Below are positions 1 through 6,189 of a stretch of DNA of 64,000 nucleotides, in pieces. The stretch comes from Streptomyces lichenis (GTDB lineage: Bacteria; Actinomycetota; Actinomycetes; Streptomycetales; Streptomycetaceae): NCBI RefSeq assembly GCF_023218175.1, contig NZ_JALPTH010000022.1:62001-126000 (forward strand). Reading direction: 5' to 3'. The position numbers and the translations under genes are program-made. The notes beneath the pieces are model-generated. The model saw nothing but the letters and a program-made list of their open reading frames with translations, was not told the DNA's origin and ran no database searches. Each line of letters begins with the position of its first letter. Position 1 is the first letter of the stretch.

Positions 1-2
1 TG

Positions 3-212
3 TCCAGCAGTGCCGGCAAGAACCTGCGACGGCTGGCCCTCAACCTCTTGCAGCCGGGCTTTGCGGGAACGACGGCACCTGACTGGATACTCCGGGAGAT
101 CCAGAACGGGCCGGCGTCCGTGGGGGGACCGGGGGCGGCGCGCATCTGCACCCACGGCACCTCCACCGCTTCGGGAGTCGCTGTGGCAGAGCTGCCGGCC
201 GGCGCACGATGA
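3..212 (+). pseudogene. Remnant of a GH3 glycosidase N-terminus
   Basis: One frame, open from base 3 to a TGA at 210-212, encodes a stretch resembling the start of actinobacterial family-3 glycosidases (beta-N-acetylhexosaminidase type): LALNLLQPGFAGTTAPDW followed by ILREIQNGPASV. The similarity fades after about 40 codons, where the family normally continues with an FGRN-like segment, and the frame then stops. No catalytic region is present. This is a broken, non-functional piece, probably marking a rearranged junction at the cluster edge. The family match is by eye from memory of the motif. The sequence upstream of base 1 is not visible. Confidence 0.55.
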
Positions 213-650
213 CCGCTGAGCGCGGAGGGTTTCCCGATCTGCTTCGTCCACCTGAGGGGGCGGCTCGGCGAGAGGGAGATCGGCTCGACGACCCTGGCCG
301 AAGCGGTGTGACCCGGCTTCCAAGGAGGAGTCGTCGACGGTGACGTCCTTCGAGTCGTACGCCTTCAGGTGCGAGAGGACGTGGTCGCCGCGGTCCGAGG
401 TGCCGTCGAAGGCGCTCCGGGGCGCCACCCCGGCGCGGATCCCGCGGTGATCATCCGGTCCTTCCGAACGGGGTCGGGGGGACGTGGGTCCGCGCTCGCC
501 GGGCCGGTGGATCGATATGGTCCCGTCCCTGAAGACGCACCCCCTGCCGGAGGGCCTCGTGAGGGAACTGGTGGACCACGGCCACGCGTTCTCGACACGG
601 GCCGTCAGCCGTTGAGCGGATCGACGGCGCGCGGGGCCATGGAGCCGGGC
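213..650. other. Gene-free degenerate stretch at cluster edge
   Basis: No frame here has a convincing start, ribosome site or recognisable domain. Short open stretches exist, for example one ending in the peptide REIGSTTLAEAV near base 312 and one of about 30 codons ending near 614. They look like decayed coding DNA rather than genes. I see no tRNA, insertion-sequence end or clear terminator. Confidence 0.4.
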
Positions 651-1793
651 TCAGCGGAGGGCGCTGGCCGCGAAGGTGTGCAGGGGGGCCGGGAGGTCGG
701 TGCCGGTGAGGGTGTCGGCGAGGGCGTCGGCGAGGGCGTCGGCGATGCCGGGGGCGTGTTGGAGGCCCTGGGTGGCGCTGCCGGCGGCGACGAGGATGCG
801 GGGGTCGTCGCCGGGGCGGCCGAGGAGGAAGGGGCGGCCGGGGGCGCGGGTGGTCAGGTGGACGGTGGCCTTGGCGGGCAAGAGGTGGAGGCCGGGCAGT
901 TTGGCGGGGAGCAGGCGGGCGAGGGGGGAGAGGTCGTCGTAGTGGAGGGTGGGGTCCGGGGCGGGGGCCTCGACGGTGGGGGTGGCCGGGTCCTCCAGGC
1001 TCAGGCGGAGGTGCTGGTCGTGCTCGGTGCCGCTGCCGTGGAGGATCCGGCCGTCGTCGAACTCGCGGGCGAAGGCGGGGAATTCGTCCAGGGTGAGGCC
1101 GGCGTCGGGTTCGAGGGGACGGAACCAGGCGACCGGGGCGCGGCGCGTCTCCAGTGGCAGGCCGGGGACCAGGGACGGCAGCCCGGCACCGGCCGTCACC
1201 ACGACCTGGCGCACCCGGACGTCCCGCAGGGCGGAGCGGAGGATGACGCCGCCGTCGATCGGGTCGATCGCGGAGATCCGGGTGTGGTCGAAGACCCGGG
1301 CGCCGGCGGCCTGGGCGGCGGTGACGGCGGCTCGGATGGCGGCCTCCGGGCGGAGCAGGCCGGCGGACGGTTCCCAGACGCCGATGTGGTGAGCGGGGAC
1401 CCCGGTGTGGCGGGGGTACTGGAAGCGCAGGGCCCGGGCGGTGAAGGTGCGGACGTCGATGCCGTGTTCGCGGGCCGCCCGTAGCGCCTCTCCGGCGACC
1501 GGGCCGTCCGGGGGGCCGACCAGCAGTCCGCCGGAGGGCAGGAGCAGGGAGGTGCGTGTGGTGTCCTCCAGTTCCGTCCACAGCTCGCGGGAGCGGCGGG
1601 CCAGCGGGACGAGGCCGGGGTGCGCGGAGCAGCTGAGGCGGAACAGGGTGGAGCCCGGCTGCCGCACGGCGGTGCCCACCGCGGACCGGTCGAAGCCGAG
1701 GACGTCGACGCCCCGGGCGGCCAGTCTCCACAGCGCCGAGGAGCCCCACGCCCCGAGTCCGACGACGGCCGCCTCCGCGTCCCACCCAGTCAT
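651..1793 (-). CDS. FAD-dependent amine/amino-acid oxidase (sarcosine oxidase-like, DAO family)
   Basis: 380 aa, the usual length for monomeric sarcosine oxidase / N-methyltryptophan oxidase relatives. The N-terminus carries a Rossmann FAD-binding motif (VVGLGAWGSSALW), followed by the GTA..PGST and LARRSRELW segments typical of the family. The C-terminal segment that carries the covalent-flavin cysteine in sarcosine oxidase reads VHLTTRAPGRPFLLG here, with no cysteine. FAD is therefore probably non-covalent, or the substrate differs. The ATG at 1793 is the natural start. The gene is divergent from the SARP gene at 2061 and shares a promoter region containing two large palindromes, which suggests co-regulation with the cluster. 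Its role is unknown; oxidation of an amine or imine intermediate is possible, and so is a non-cluster function. Confidence 0.75.
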   Translation of the reverse strand: MTGWDAEAAVVGLGAWGSSALWRLAARGVDVLGFDRSAVGTAVRQPGSTLFRLSCSAHPGLVPLARRSRELWTELEDTTRTSLLLPSGGLLVGPPDGPVAGEALRAAREHGIDVRTFTARALRFQYPRHTGVPAHHIGVWEPSAGLLRPEAAIRAAVTAAQAAGARVFDHTRISAIDPIDGGVILRSALRDVRVRQVVVTAGAGLPSLVPGLPLETRRAPVAWFRPLEPDAGLTLDEFPAFAREFDDGRILHGSGTEHDQHLRLSLEDPATPTVEAPAPDPTLHYDDLSPLARLLPAKLPGLHLLPAKATVHLTTRAPGRPFLLGRPGDDPRILVAAGSATQGLQHAPGIADALADALADTLTGTDLPAPLHTFAASALR

Positions 1794-1860
1794 CTGCCCC
1801 GCTCCTGTTCCCGCTGCCGTGTGCCTGGAGGCAGGTCATCACGGGGCCGGGGCGCCGGGC

Positions 1861-1879
1861 GTGAGTATCCGGTACTCAC
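1861..1879. promoter_or_regulatory. Palindromic operator candidate 1 (TGAGTA-N5-TACTCA)
   Basis: GTGAGTATCCGGTACTCAC has 7-base perfect arms around a 5-base spacer. It lies 68 bases upstream of the oxidase start (minus strand). The same half-sites recur at 1968, 37824 and 37912. The binding regulator is not identifiable from sequence. Confidence 0.6.
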
Positions 1880-1967
1880 CCGGGGGGTTCCGGGGGGTCA
1901 TGGGGGGTCATGGGGATTCGCGCCATGGGATGGGTCTGAGGGCCGGCCCGGTGCGGGGGCGGGGGTT

Positions 1968-1985
1968 TGAGTACCTGGGTACTCA
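1968..1985. promoter_or_regulatory. Palindromic operator candidate 2 (TGAGTA-N6-TACTCA)
   Basis: TGAGTACCTGGGTACTCA has 8-base perfect arms with a 2-base centre. It is centred about 85 bases upstream of the SARP start codon and roughly 50 bases upstream of a predicted transcription start, a distance typical of activator sites. It uses a 6-base inter-half-site spacer where the other three copies use 5. Confidence 0.6.
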
Positions 1986-1989
1986 CGAT

Positions 1990-2019
1990 GGCCACCAGGG
2001 GCACGTGGTGGCCTAGGTT
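1990..2019 (+). promoter_or_regulatory. Likely SARP gene promoter with inverted repeat
   Basis: A -10-like TAGGTT lies at 2014-2019. Directly upstream, where a -35 would be, is an inverted repeat GGCCACCA (1990-1997) / TGGTGGCC (2006-2013). No good -35 hexamer is visible, so transcription may depend on an activator bound to this repeat or to the palindrome at 1968. Confidence 0.4.
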
Positions 2020-2060
2020 CCGCGGCGCCGTGCAGGCCGCGCGGACCGGTGGAGGCTGTG

Positions 2061-3026
2061 ATGCAGTTCCGTGTACTGGGCACCCCTGAGATCTACGACG
2101 ATGTCAGGCAGCGGAGCTTTCCGCTGAACAGTCCCAAGCAGCGTGTGCTCCTCGGGGTGCTCCTGGTGCGCGTCGACTCGGTGGTGCCCACGGGGGCGCT
2201 GATCAACGAGCTGTGGGGGCGCAACGCCCCCGACAAGGCGATCAACGCCCTTCAGGCGCACGTCTCCCGGCTGCGCCAGCAGCTGATCGAGGTGGAGCCG
2301 CCGCGGGCGAACACACCCCGGCTGATCGCGCGCGGCTCCGGCTATCTGCTCCAGGCCCGGCCCGACGAACTCGACAGCGTTCGCTTCCGGTTGCAGACGG
2401 CGCGGGCGCGCCGGCAGCTGACGACGGACCCGGACGCCGCGGCCGCCCTGCTGCGCCGGGCGCTCGGGCTGTGGCGCGGTCCCGCGCTGGACGGCGGCTC
2501 GCACGGGCCGCTCTGCGCGGGGGTCGCGGCCCGGCTGGAGGAGGAGCGGCTGCTGGCCCTGGAGGACCTGTGCGACGCCTCGATCCGGGCCGGCCGACAC
2601 CGGCAGGTGGTCGGGCGGCTGGAGGAGCTGGTCGCCGCGCATCCGCTGCGGGAGCGCTTCCGGGACCTGCTGGCCCTGGCCCTCCAGCGCGGCGGCCGGG
2701 CGGGCGGTGTGCCGGCGGTCCGGCGGCTGCGCGCCCCGGAGGCCGAGCGCGGGACGGCGGCGGTCGTGGCGGCCTCCGCCGTACGGCAGCTGCACGAGGC
2801 CGGACCCGGGCGGGGCGGGCTCTGGACGGCGGACCACCCGGCGGTCCCGGGCGCCGAGGAGGACCACGCGCACCCCCGGGAGGAGGGCGACGACCTGGAG
2901 CTGGTGCGGCTGCGCCGCCGGGTGGAGCAGTTGTCGGCCGAGCAGCACGCGATGCGGGCCGAGCTGGAGCGGCTGACGGCCCTGGTCGAGCGGGGCGGGG
3001 CGGCCCAGCGGCGGGATTCCGCCTGA
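2061..3026 (+). CDS. SARP-family transcriptional activator with C-terminal coiled coil
   Basis: About 321 aa. The ATG at 2061 is chosen over one 12 bases upstream because GGAGG (2050-2054) is well spaced from it. Residues 1-95 are an OmpR-like winged helix (VLGTPEIYDD, SPKQRVLLGVLL, INALQAHVSRLRQQL). Residues about 100-245 are a bacterial transcriptional activation domain (LWRGPALDGG, LEELVAAHPLRERFRDLLALAL). The segment after GRAGG that should resemble the usual AYRRLRxxLAEELG helix is diverged. The protein then ends in a heptad-like coiled coil (LELVRLRRRVEQLSAEQ onward) instead of NB-ARC or TPR domains. SARPs bind 11-bp-spaced direct repeats and activate biosynthetic genes; such a repeat lies just downstream at 3062-3080. 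It is the probable activator of the adjoining operon and possibly of the wider cluster. Confidence 0.85.
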   Translation: MQFRVLGTPEIYDDVRQRSFPLNSPKQRVLLGVLLVRVDSVVPTGALINELWGRNAPDKAINALQAHVSRLRQQLIEVEPPRANTPRLIARGSGYLLQARPDELDSVRFRLQTARARRQLTTDPDAAAALLRRALGLWRGPALDGGSHGPLCAGVAARLEEERLLALEDLCDASIRAGRHRQVVGRLEELVAAHPLRERFRDLLALALQRGGRAGGVPAVRRLRAPEAERGTAAVVAASAVRQLHEAGPGRGGLWTADHPAVPGAEEDHAHPREEGDDLELVRLRRRVEQLSAEQHAMRAELERLTALVERGGAAQRRDSA

Positions 3027-3061
3027 GGGAGCGTGAGGGGTTTTTCGCGCGAGATCGTCAG

Positions 3062-3080
3062 GGTGTCAGTGAGGTGTCAG
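3062..3080 (+). promoter_or_regulatory. 11-bp-period direct repeat, SARP-type binding site candidate
   Basis: GGTGTCAG occurs at 3062-3069 and again at 3073-3080, an 11-base period (one helical turn), which is the usual SARP spacing. A partial GTCAG also sits at 3057-3061. A -10-like TACACT follows at 3121-3126. The repeat lies between the SARP gene and the SRPBCC-aminotransferase-reductase operon. A similarly spaced GTCAGCCG repeat occurs at 15544-15562. Confidence 0.45.
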
Positions 3081-3194
3081 ATGTGCGTGGGGATTCGGCC
3101 GGATGCGCTGGGGGCGCTCCTACACTGCGGATCGCCGGACGTGTGCGAAGAATCGCGTGCGAGGGAATTCGGGATGAGGGGTCAGGGGAATTCT

Positions 3195-3635
3195 GTGACC
3201 GTGCTGCATGAAGTGCATCGGGGCGGCGGAAGCGCCGACCAGTTGTGGAAGACACTGCTGGACATCGAGGCGTACCCGTCCTATATGGAGGGCGTCAACG
3301 AGGTCGGGATAACCGGCGGGAAGGACGATGTCCGCACCAGCAGCTGGGTGGTCGAGCTCAAGGGCTCGGAAATGGAATGGGATCAGGAGGATGTCGTCGA
3401 CACGGGACGGCGGCGGGTGGAGTTCCGGCAGACGGAAGGCGATCTTGCCTCTTATGAGGGGTACTGGCAGGTCGTGGAGGACGGGGAGGGCACCGGTCTG
3501 GAGTTGTTCGTGGAATTCGACATCGGGCTGCCGCTGGTCGCCGAGATGATCCACCCGGCGGTGGCCAAGGCGCTGGAGGGCTACCAGCGGGACATCATCG
3601 GCCGGAGTGCGGAGGAGGGCGGCGGCGATGAGTGA
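3195..3635 (+). CDS. SRPBCC (START-like) polyketide cyclase/dehydrase family protein
   Basis: About 146 aa from a GTG at 3195, preceded at ideal distance by AGGGG (3184-3188); an ATG at 3174 is the alternative. The fold signature is visible: HEVHRGGGSADQLWKTLLDIEAYPSYMEGV, then a run of beta-strand motifs (SSWVVELKGSEMEWDQED, VEFRQTEGDLASYEGYWQV) and a C-terminal helix. That matches coenzyme-Q-binding/cyclase small proteins, which have a hydrophobic cavity for lipids or polyketides. Its stop overlaps the aminotransferase start by 8 bases, indicating translational coupling. It probably binds, cyclises or shields a chain handled by the next two enzymes; the substrate is unknown. Confidence 0.75.
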   Translation: MTVLHEVHRGGGSADQLWKTLLDIEAYPSYMEGVNEVGITGGKDDVRTSSWVVELKGSEMEWDQEDVVDTGRRRVEFRQTEGDLASYEGYWQVVEDGEGTGLELFVEFDIGLPLVAEMIHPAVAKALEGYQRDIIGRSAEEGGGDE

Positions 3636-4893
3636 GTCGCGGGCGACGGAGGGCGCGGTTCGCGCGGTGGACGCCAAGGAGACCTTTCGGCGGGTGAAGA
3701 GGCACTTCTCGCCCGCGCTGGCGGTGGCCGGGAAGTTCAGCGGGCAGGGCGCCGTGGAGGCCGCCTCCGAGGGCAGCCGGGTGACCCTGTCGGACGGCCG
3801 GTCGGTGCTGGACTTCGGCTCGTACGCGGTGGCGCTGCTCGGGCACCGGCATCCGGCCGTGGTGGAGGCGGTCCGGGCGCAGTTGGACGTGCTGCCCACC
3901 TCCACCAGGACGGTGCAGAACGCGGCGGCCCCGCTGGCCGCGGAGCACCTGACCGCGTACCTGGGCGGCGGCCTCGACCGGGTGTACTTCGGCTGCGGCG
4001 GGGCCGACGCCGTGGAGGTGGCGCTGAAGCTGGCCCGGCTGGCGACCGGCCGGGCCACGGTGATCGCCGTGGAGGGGGCCTTCCACGGCAAGACCCTGGG
4101 CGCGCTCTCGCTCACCCACAACGAGCGGTTCCGCGCAGGTCTTGAGCCCCTGCTGCGGGACGTGGTGCATGTGGACCCGGAGGACCCCGAGGCGGTGGCC
4201 CGGGTCGTCGCCGAGCGGGAGGTGGCGGCGCTCTTCTTCGAGCCCGTACAGGCCGAGAACGGGGTGCGGGTGCTGGACGGCGAGGTGCTGGCGCGCTGGT
4301 GCCGGGACGCGCGGGAGCATGGCGCGCTCGTGGTCTCGGACGAGATCCAGGTGGGGCTGCGGCGCTGCGGTGCCCGGTCGCTGGCGCTGGAGGCCGGTCT
4401 GCCGGTGGACGCCGTGCTGCTCGGCAAGCCACTGGGCGGCGGGGTGGTGCCGGTGTCGGCCGCGGTCGGCAACGACCGGCTGTTCGCCCCGCTGCTGGCC
4501 GACCCGATGCTGCACACCGCGACGTTCAGCGGCCATCCGCTGGGCACCGGGGTGATCCCCGCGGCGCTGGCCGCCATCGAGGAGCACGCGCAGGACGGCG
4601 AGCGGGTCGCCACCGCGCTGTCCGCCGGGCTGGCCGAGATCCGGGAGCGGTACGCCGAGGTGGTGGTCGGGACCCGGGGCCGCGGGCTGCTGTGGGGCAT
4701 CGACTTCACCACCGCCGAGGTCTCCGGCAACGTACTGGCCGCGCTGGCCGGCGGCGGTCTGGTGGTCTCCCCCTGCATCAGCCGGCCGACGACCGTGCGG
4801 CTGCTGCCGCCGATCACCGCCTCGGACGAGGACGTGAAGGAGGCCCTGTCGCTGCTCGGCGGGGCGATAGCCCAGGCCGCCGCCGGCGTCTGA
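3628..4893 (+). CDS. PLP-dependent class III (omega) aminotransferase
   Basis: 421 aa from the ATG at 3628, with GGAGGAGG at 3611-3618. Fold-type I landmarks are present: GCGGADAVEVALKLAR phosphate-binding region, GAFHGKTLGALSLT, FEPVQAENG, Asp238 in VVSDEIQVGL (pyridine nitrogen) and the Schiff-base lysine Lys267 in LLGKPLGGG. Family members (ornithine, 4-aminobutyrate and diamine aminotransferases) move amino groups to terminal aldehydes. The next gene, 31 bases downstream, is a thioester reductase that would generate exactly such an aldehyde from a carrier-bound chain. The pair therefore looks like a reductive-amination release module, as in zeamine/fabclavine pathways. The amino donor cannot be told from sequence. 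Confidence 0.88.
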   Translation: MSESRATEGAVRAVDAKETFRRVKRHFSPALAVAGKFSGQGAVEAASEGSRVTLSDGRSVLDFGSYAVALLGHRHPAVVEAVRAQLDVLPTSTRTVQNAAAPLAAEHLTAYLGGGLDRVYFGCGGADAVEVALKLARLATGRATVIAVEGAFHGKTLGALSLTHNERFRAGLEPLLRDVVHVDPEDPEAVARVVAEREVAALFFEPVQAENGVRVLDGEVLARWCRDAREHGALVVSDEIQVGLRRCGARSLALEAGLPVDAVLLGKPLGGGVVPVSAAVGNDRLFAPLLADPMLHTATFSGHPLGTGVIPAALAAIEEHAQDGERVATALSAGLAEIRERYAEVVVGTRGRGLLWGIDFTTAEVSGNVLAALAGGGLVVSPCISRPTTVRLLPPITASDEDVKEALSLLGGAIAQAAAGV

Positions 4894-4924
4894 GGAAGTC
4901 TGAGGAAGGAAGAGAGAGGGACTG

Positions 4925-6118
4925 ATGACTGCGCCGACGTATACCGGGATCGCCGAGGAGTTCGCGGCGGATGTCGTCCTCGCCGACGACATCACCGGCT
5001 TCGAGGCGAGGGACCCCGGCACGGTCTGTGAGGTGCTGCTCACCGGCGCCACCGGGTTCCTCGGCAGCTTCCTGCTGAGGGACCTGCTGGCCCGCGGACT
5101 GACCGTCACCTGCCTGGTGCGGGCCGCCGACGCCGAGGCGGGCCTCGCCCGGCTGCGGACCACGCTCGGCGCCTACGAGGTGCTGGACGGGGTGGACCTC
5201 TCGCGGGTCCGGGTGGTGACCGGGGATGTCACCCGCCCCCGGCTCGGGATCGGGGAGGCGGAGTACGCGGAGCTGACCGCGCGGATCGGCGCCGTCTACC
5301 ACTCCGCGGCCAAGGTCAACTTCCTCACCCTCTACAAGTGGCTGCGCAAGCCGACGGTGGACGCCACCCATGAGGTCCTGCGGCTGGCCCGCGACGCCCG
5401 GGCCACCCTGCACCATGTGTCGACCACCGGCATCTTCGAGCCCAAGGAGCATGAGACGCCCCGGGGGGAGTCGGACCCGACGGGCCCGCCCGAGTCCCTG
5501 TCGCTCGGCTACACCAAGAGCAAGTGGGTGGCCGAGCAGCTGGTACGGGAGGCCGGCCGCCGCGGGGTGCCGCTGACCATCCACCGGCCGGGCCAGGTGT
5601 GGGGCGACTCCACCACCGGTGCCTGCCAGCCCAACGACTTCGTGTGGCGGTTCATCAAGGGGTCCATCCAGGCCGGGGTGTATCCGCGCCGGTTCGGGCT
5701 GGACATGAACATGGTCCCGGTGGACTACGTCAGCGCGGCGATCGTCGCCGCCTCCCGCGACCCCCGGTCGACCGGGCGCTGCTTCCACCAGGTCAGCGCG
5801 GGCTCCCTGGACTCGGACCGGATCCTGGAGCTGGTCCGCGGCGCCGGGTACGAGATCCGGGAGGTCTCCATCCTGAAGTGGATGAAGGCGGTCTCGGCCG
5901 ACACCGGGAACTCGATGTTCCCGCTGATGCGGCTGATCGTGGACCTGGAGCGGTTCGAGGCGGCGGAGTTCTCGGACGAGGAGACCCGGGCGCTCCTCAG
6001 CGGCTCGGGGGTGGTGCGCCCGGAGATCGACGAGAGGCTGTTCGCCACCTATGTCGCGTACTTCGTCCGCCAGGGCACCCTGCCCGCGCCGGCGGCCGGG
6101 GCCGCGCTGGTGGGCTGA
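4925..6118 (+). CDS. Stand-alone NAD(P)H thioester reductase (extended SDR, R-domain type)
   Basis: 397 aa. It resembles the terminal reductase domains of NRPS/PKS enzymes and carboxylic acid reductases. A cofactor loop TGATGFLG is at residues 40-47, and the catalytic Tyr196/Lys200 are in GYTKSKW. Other family segments are VYHSAAKVNFL, HVSTTGIFEP and IHRPGQVWGDS. The likely reaction is NAD(P)H reduction of an acyl-S-carrier to an aldehyde (or alcohol). It has no carrier or adenylation domain, so it must act in trans on an ACP such as those in the PUFA-like synthases. The start follows a purine-rich ribosome site. The gene ends before a perfect terminator at 6144. No thioesterase is visible in the window, so this is a prime candidate for chain release. 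Confidence 0.87.
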   Translation: MTAPTYTGIAEEFAADVVLADDITGFEARDPGTVCEVLLTGATGFLGSFLLRDLLARGLTVTCLVRAADAEAGLARLRTTLGAYEVLDGVDLSRVRVVTGDVTRPRLGIGEAEYAELTARIGAVYHSAAKVNFLTLYKWLRKPTVDATHEVLRLARDARATLHHVSTTGIFEPKEHETPRGESDPTGPPESLSLGYTKSKWVAEQLVREAGRRGVPLTIHRPGQVWGDSTTGACQPNDFVWRFIKGSIQAGVYPRRFGLDMNMVPVDYVSAAIVAASRDPRSTGRCFHQVSAGSLDSDRILELVRGAGYEIREVSILKWMKAVSADTGNSMFPLMRLIVDLERFEAAEFSDEETRALLSGSGVVRPEIDERLFATYVAYFVRQGTLPAPAAGAALVG

Positions 6119-6143
6119 CGGCCCGGCACATCGTACGTACGGA

Positions 6144-6170
6144 GGGGCGGTGGCCGGTGGCCACCGCCCC
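6144..6170. terminator. Bidirectional terminator between convergent genes
   Basis: Perfect 12-bp stem GGGGCGGTGGCC / GGCCACCGCCCC with a 3-base loop. It sits between the stop of the thioester reductase and the stop of the LAL regulator gene on the other strand. Confidence 0.85.
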
Positions 6171-6189
6171 TTCGACTGCCCCTCGGCGG

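Noticed and set aside
2049..2060. Upstream ATG as start of the SARP gene
   Set aside because: It would use the GGAGG ribosome site as coding sequence. The ATG at 2061 has correct spacing and matches the family N-terminus.
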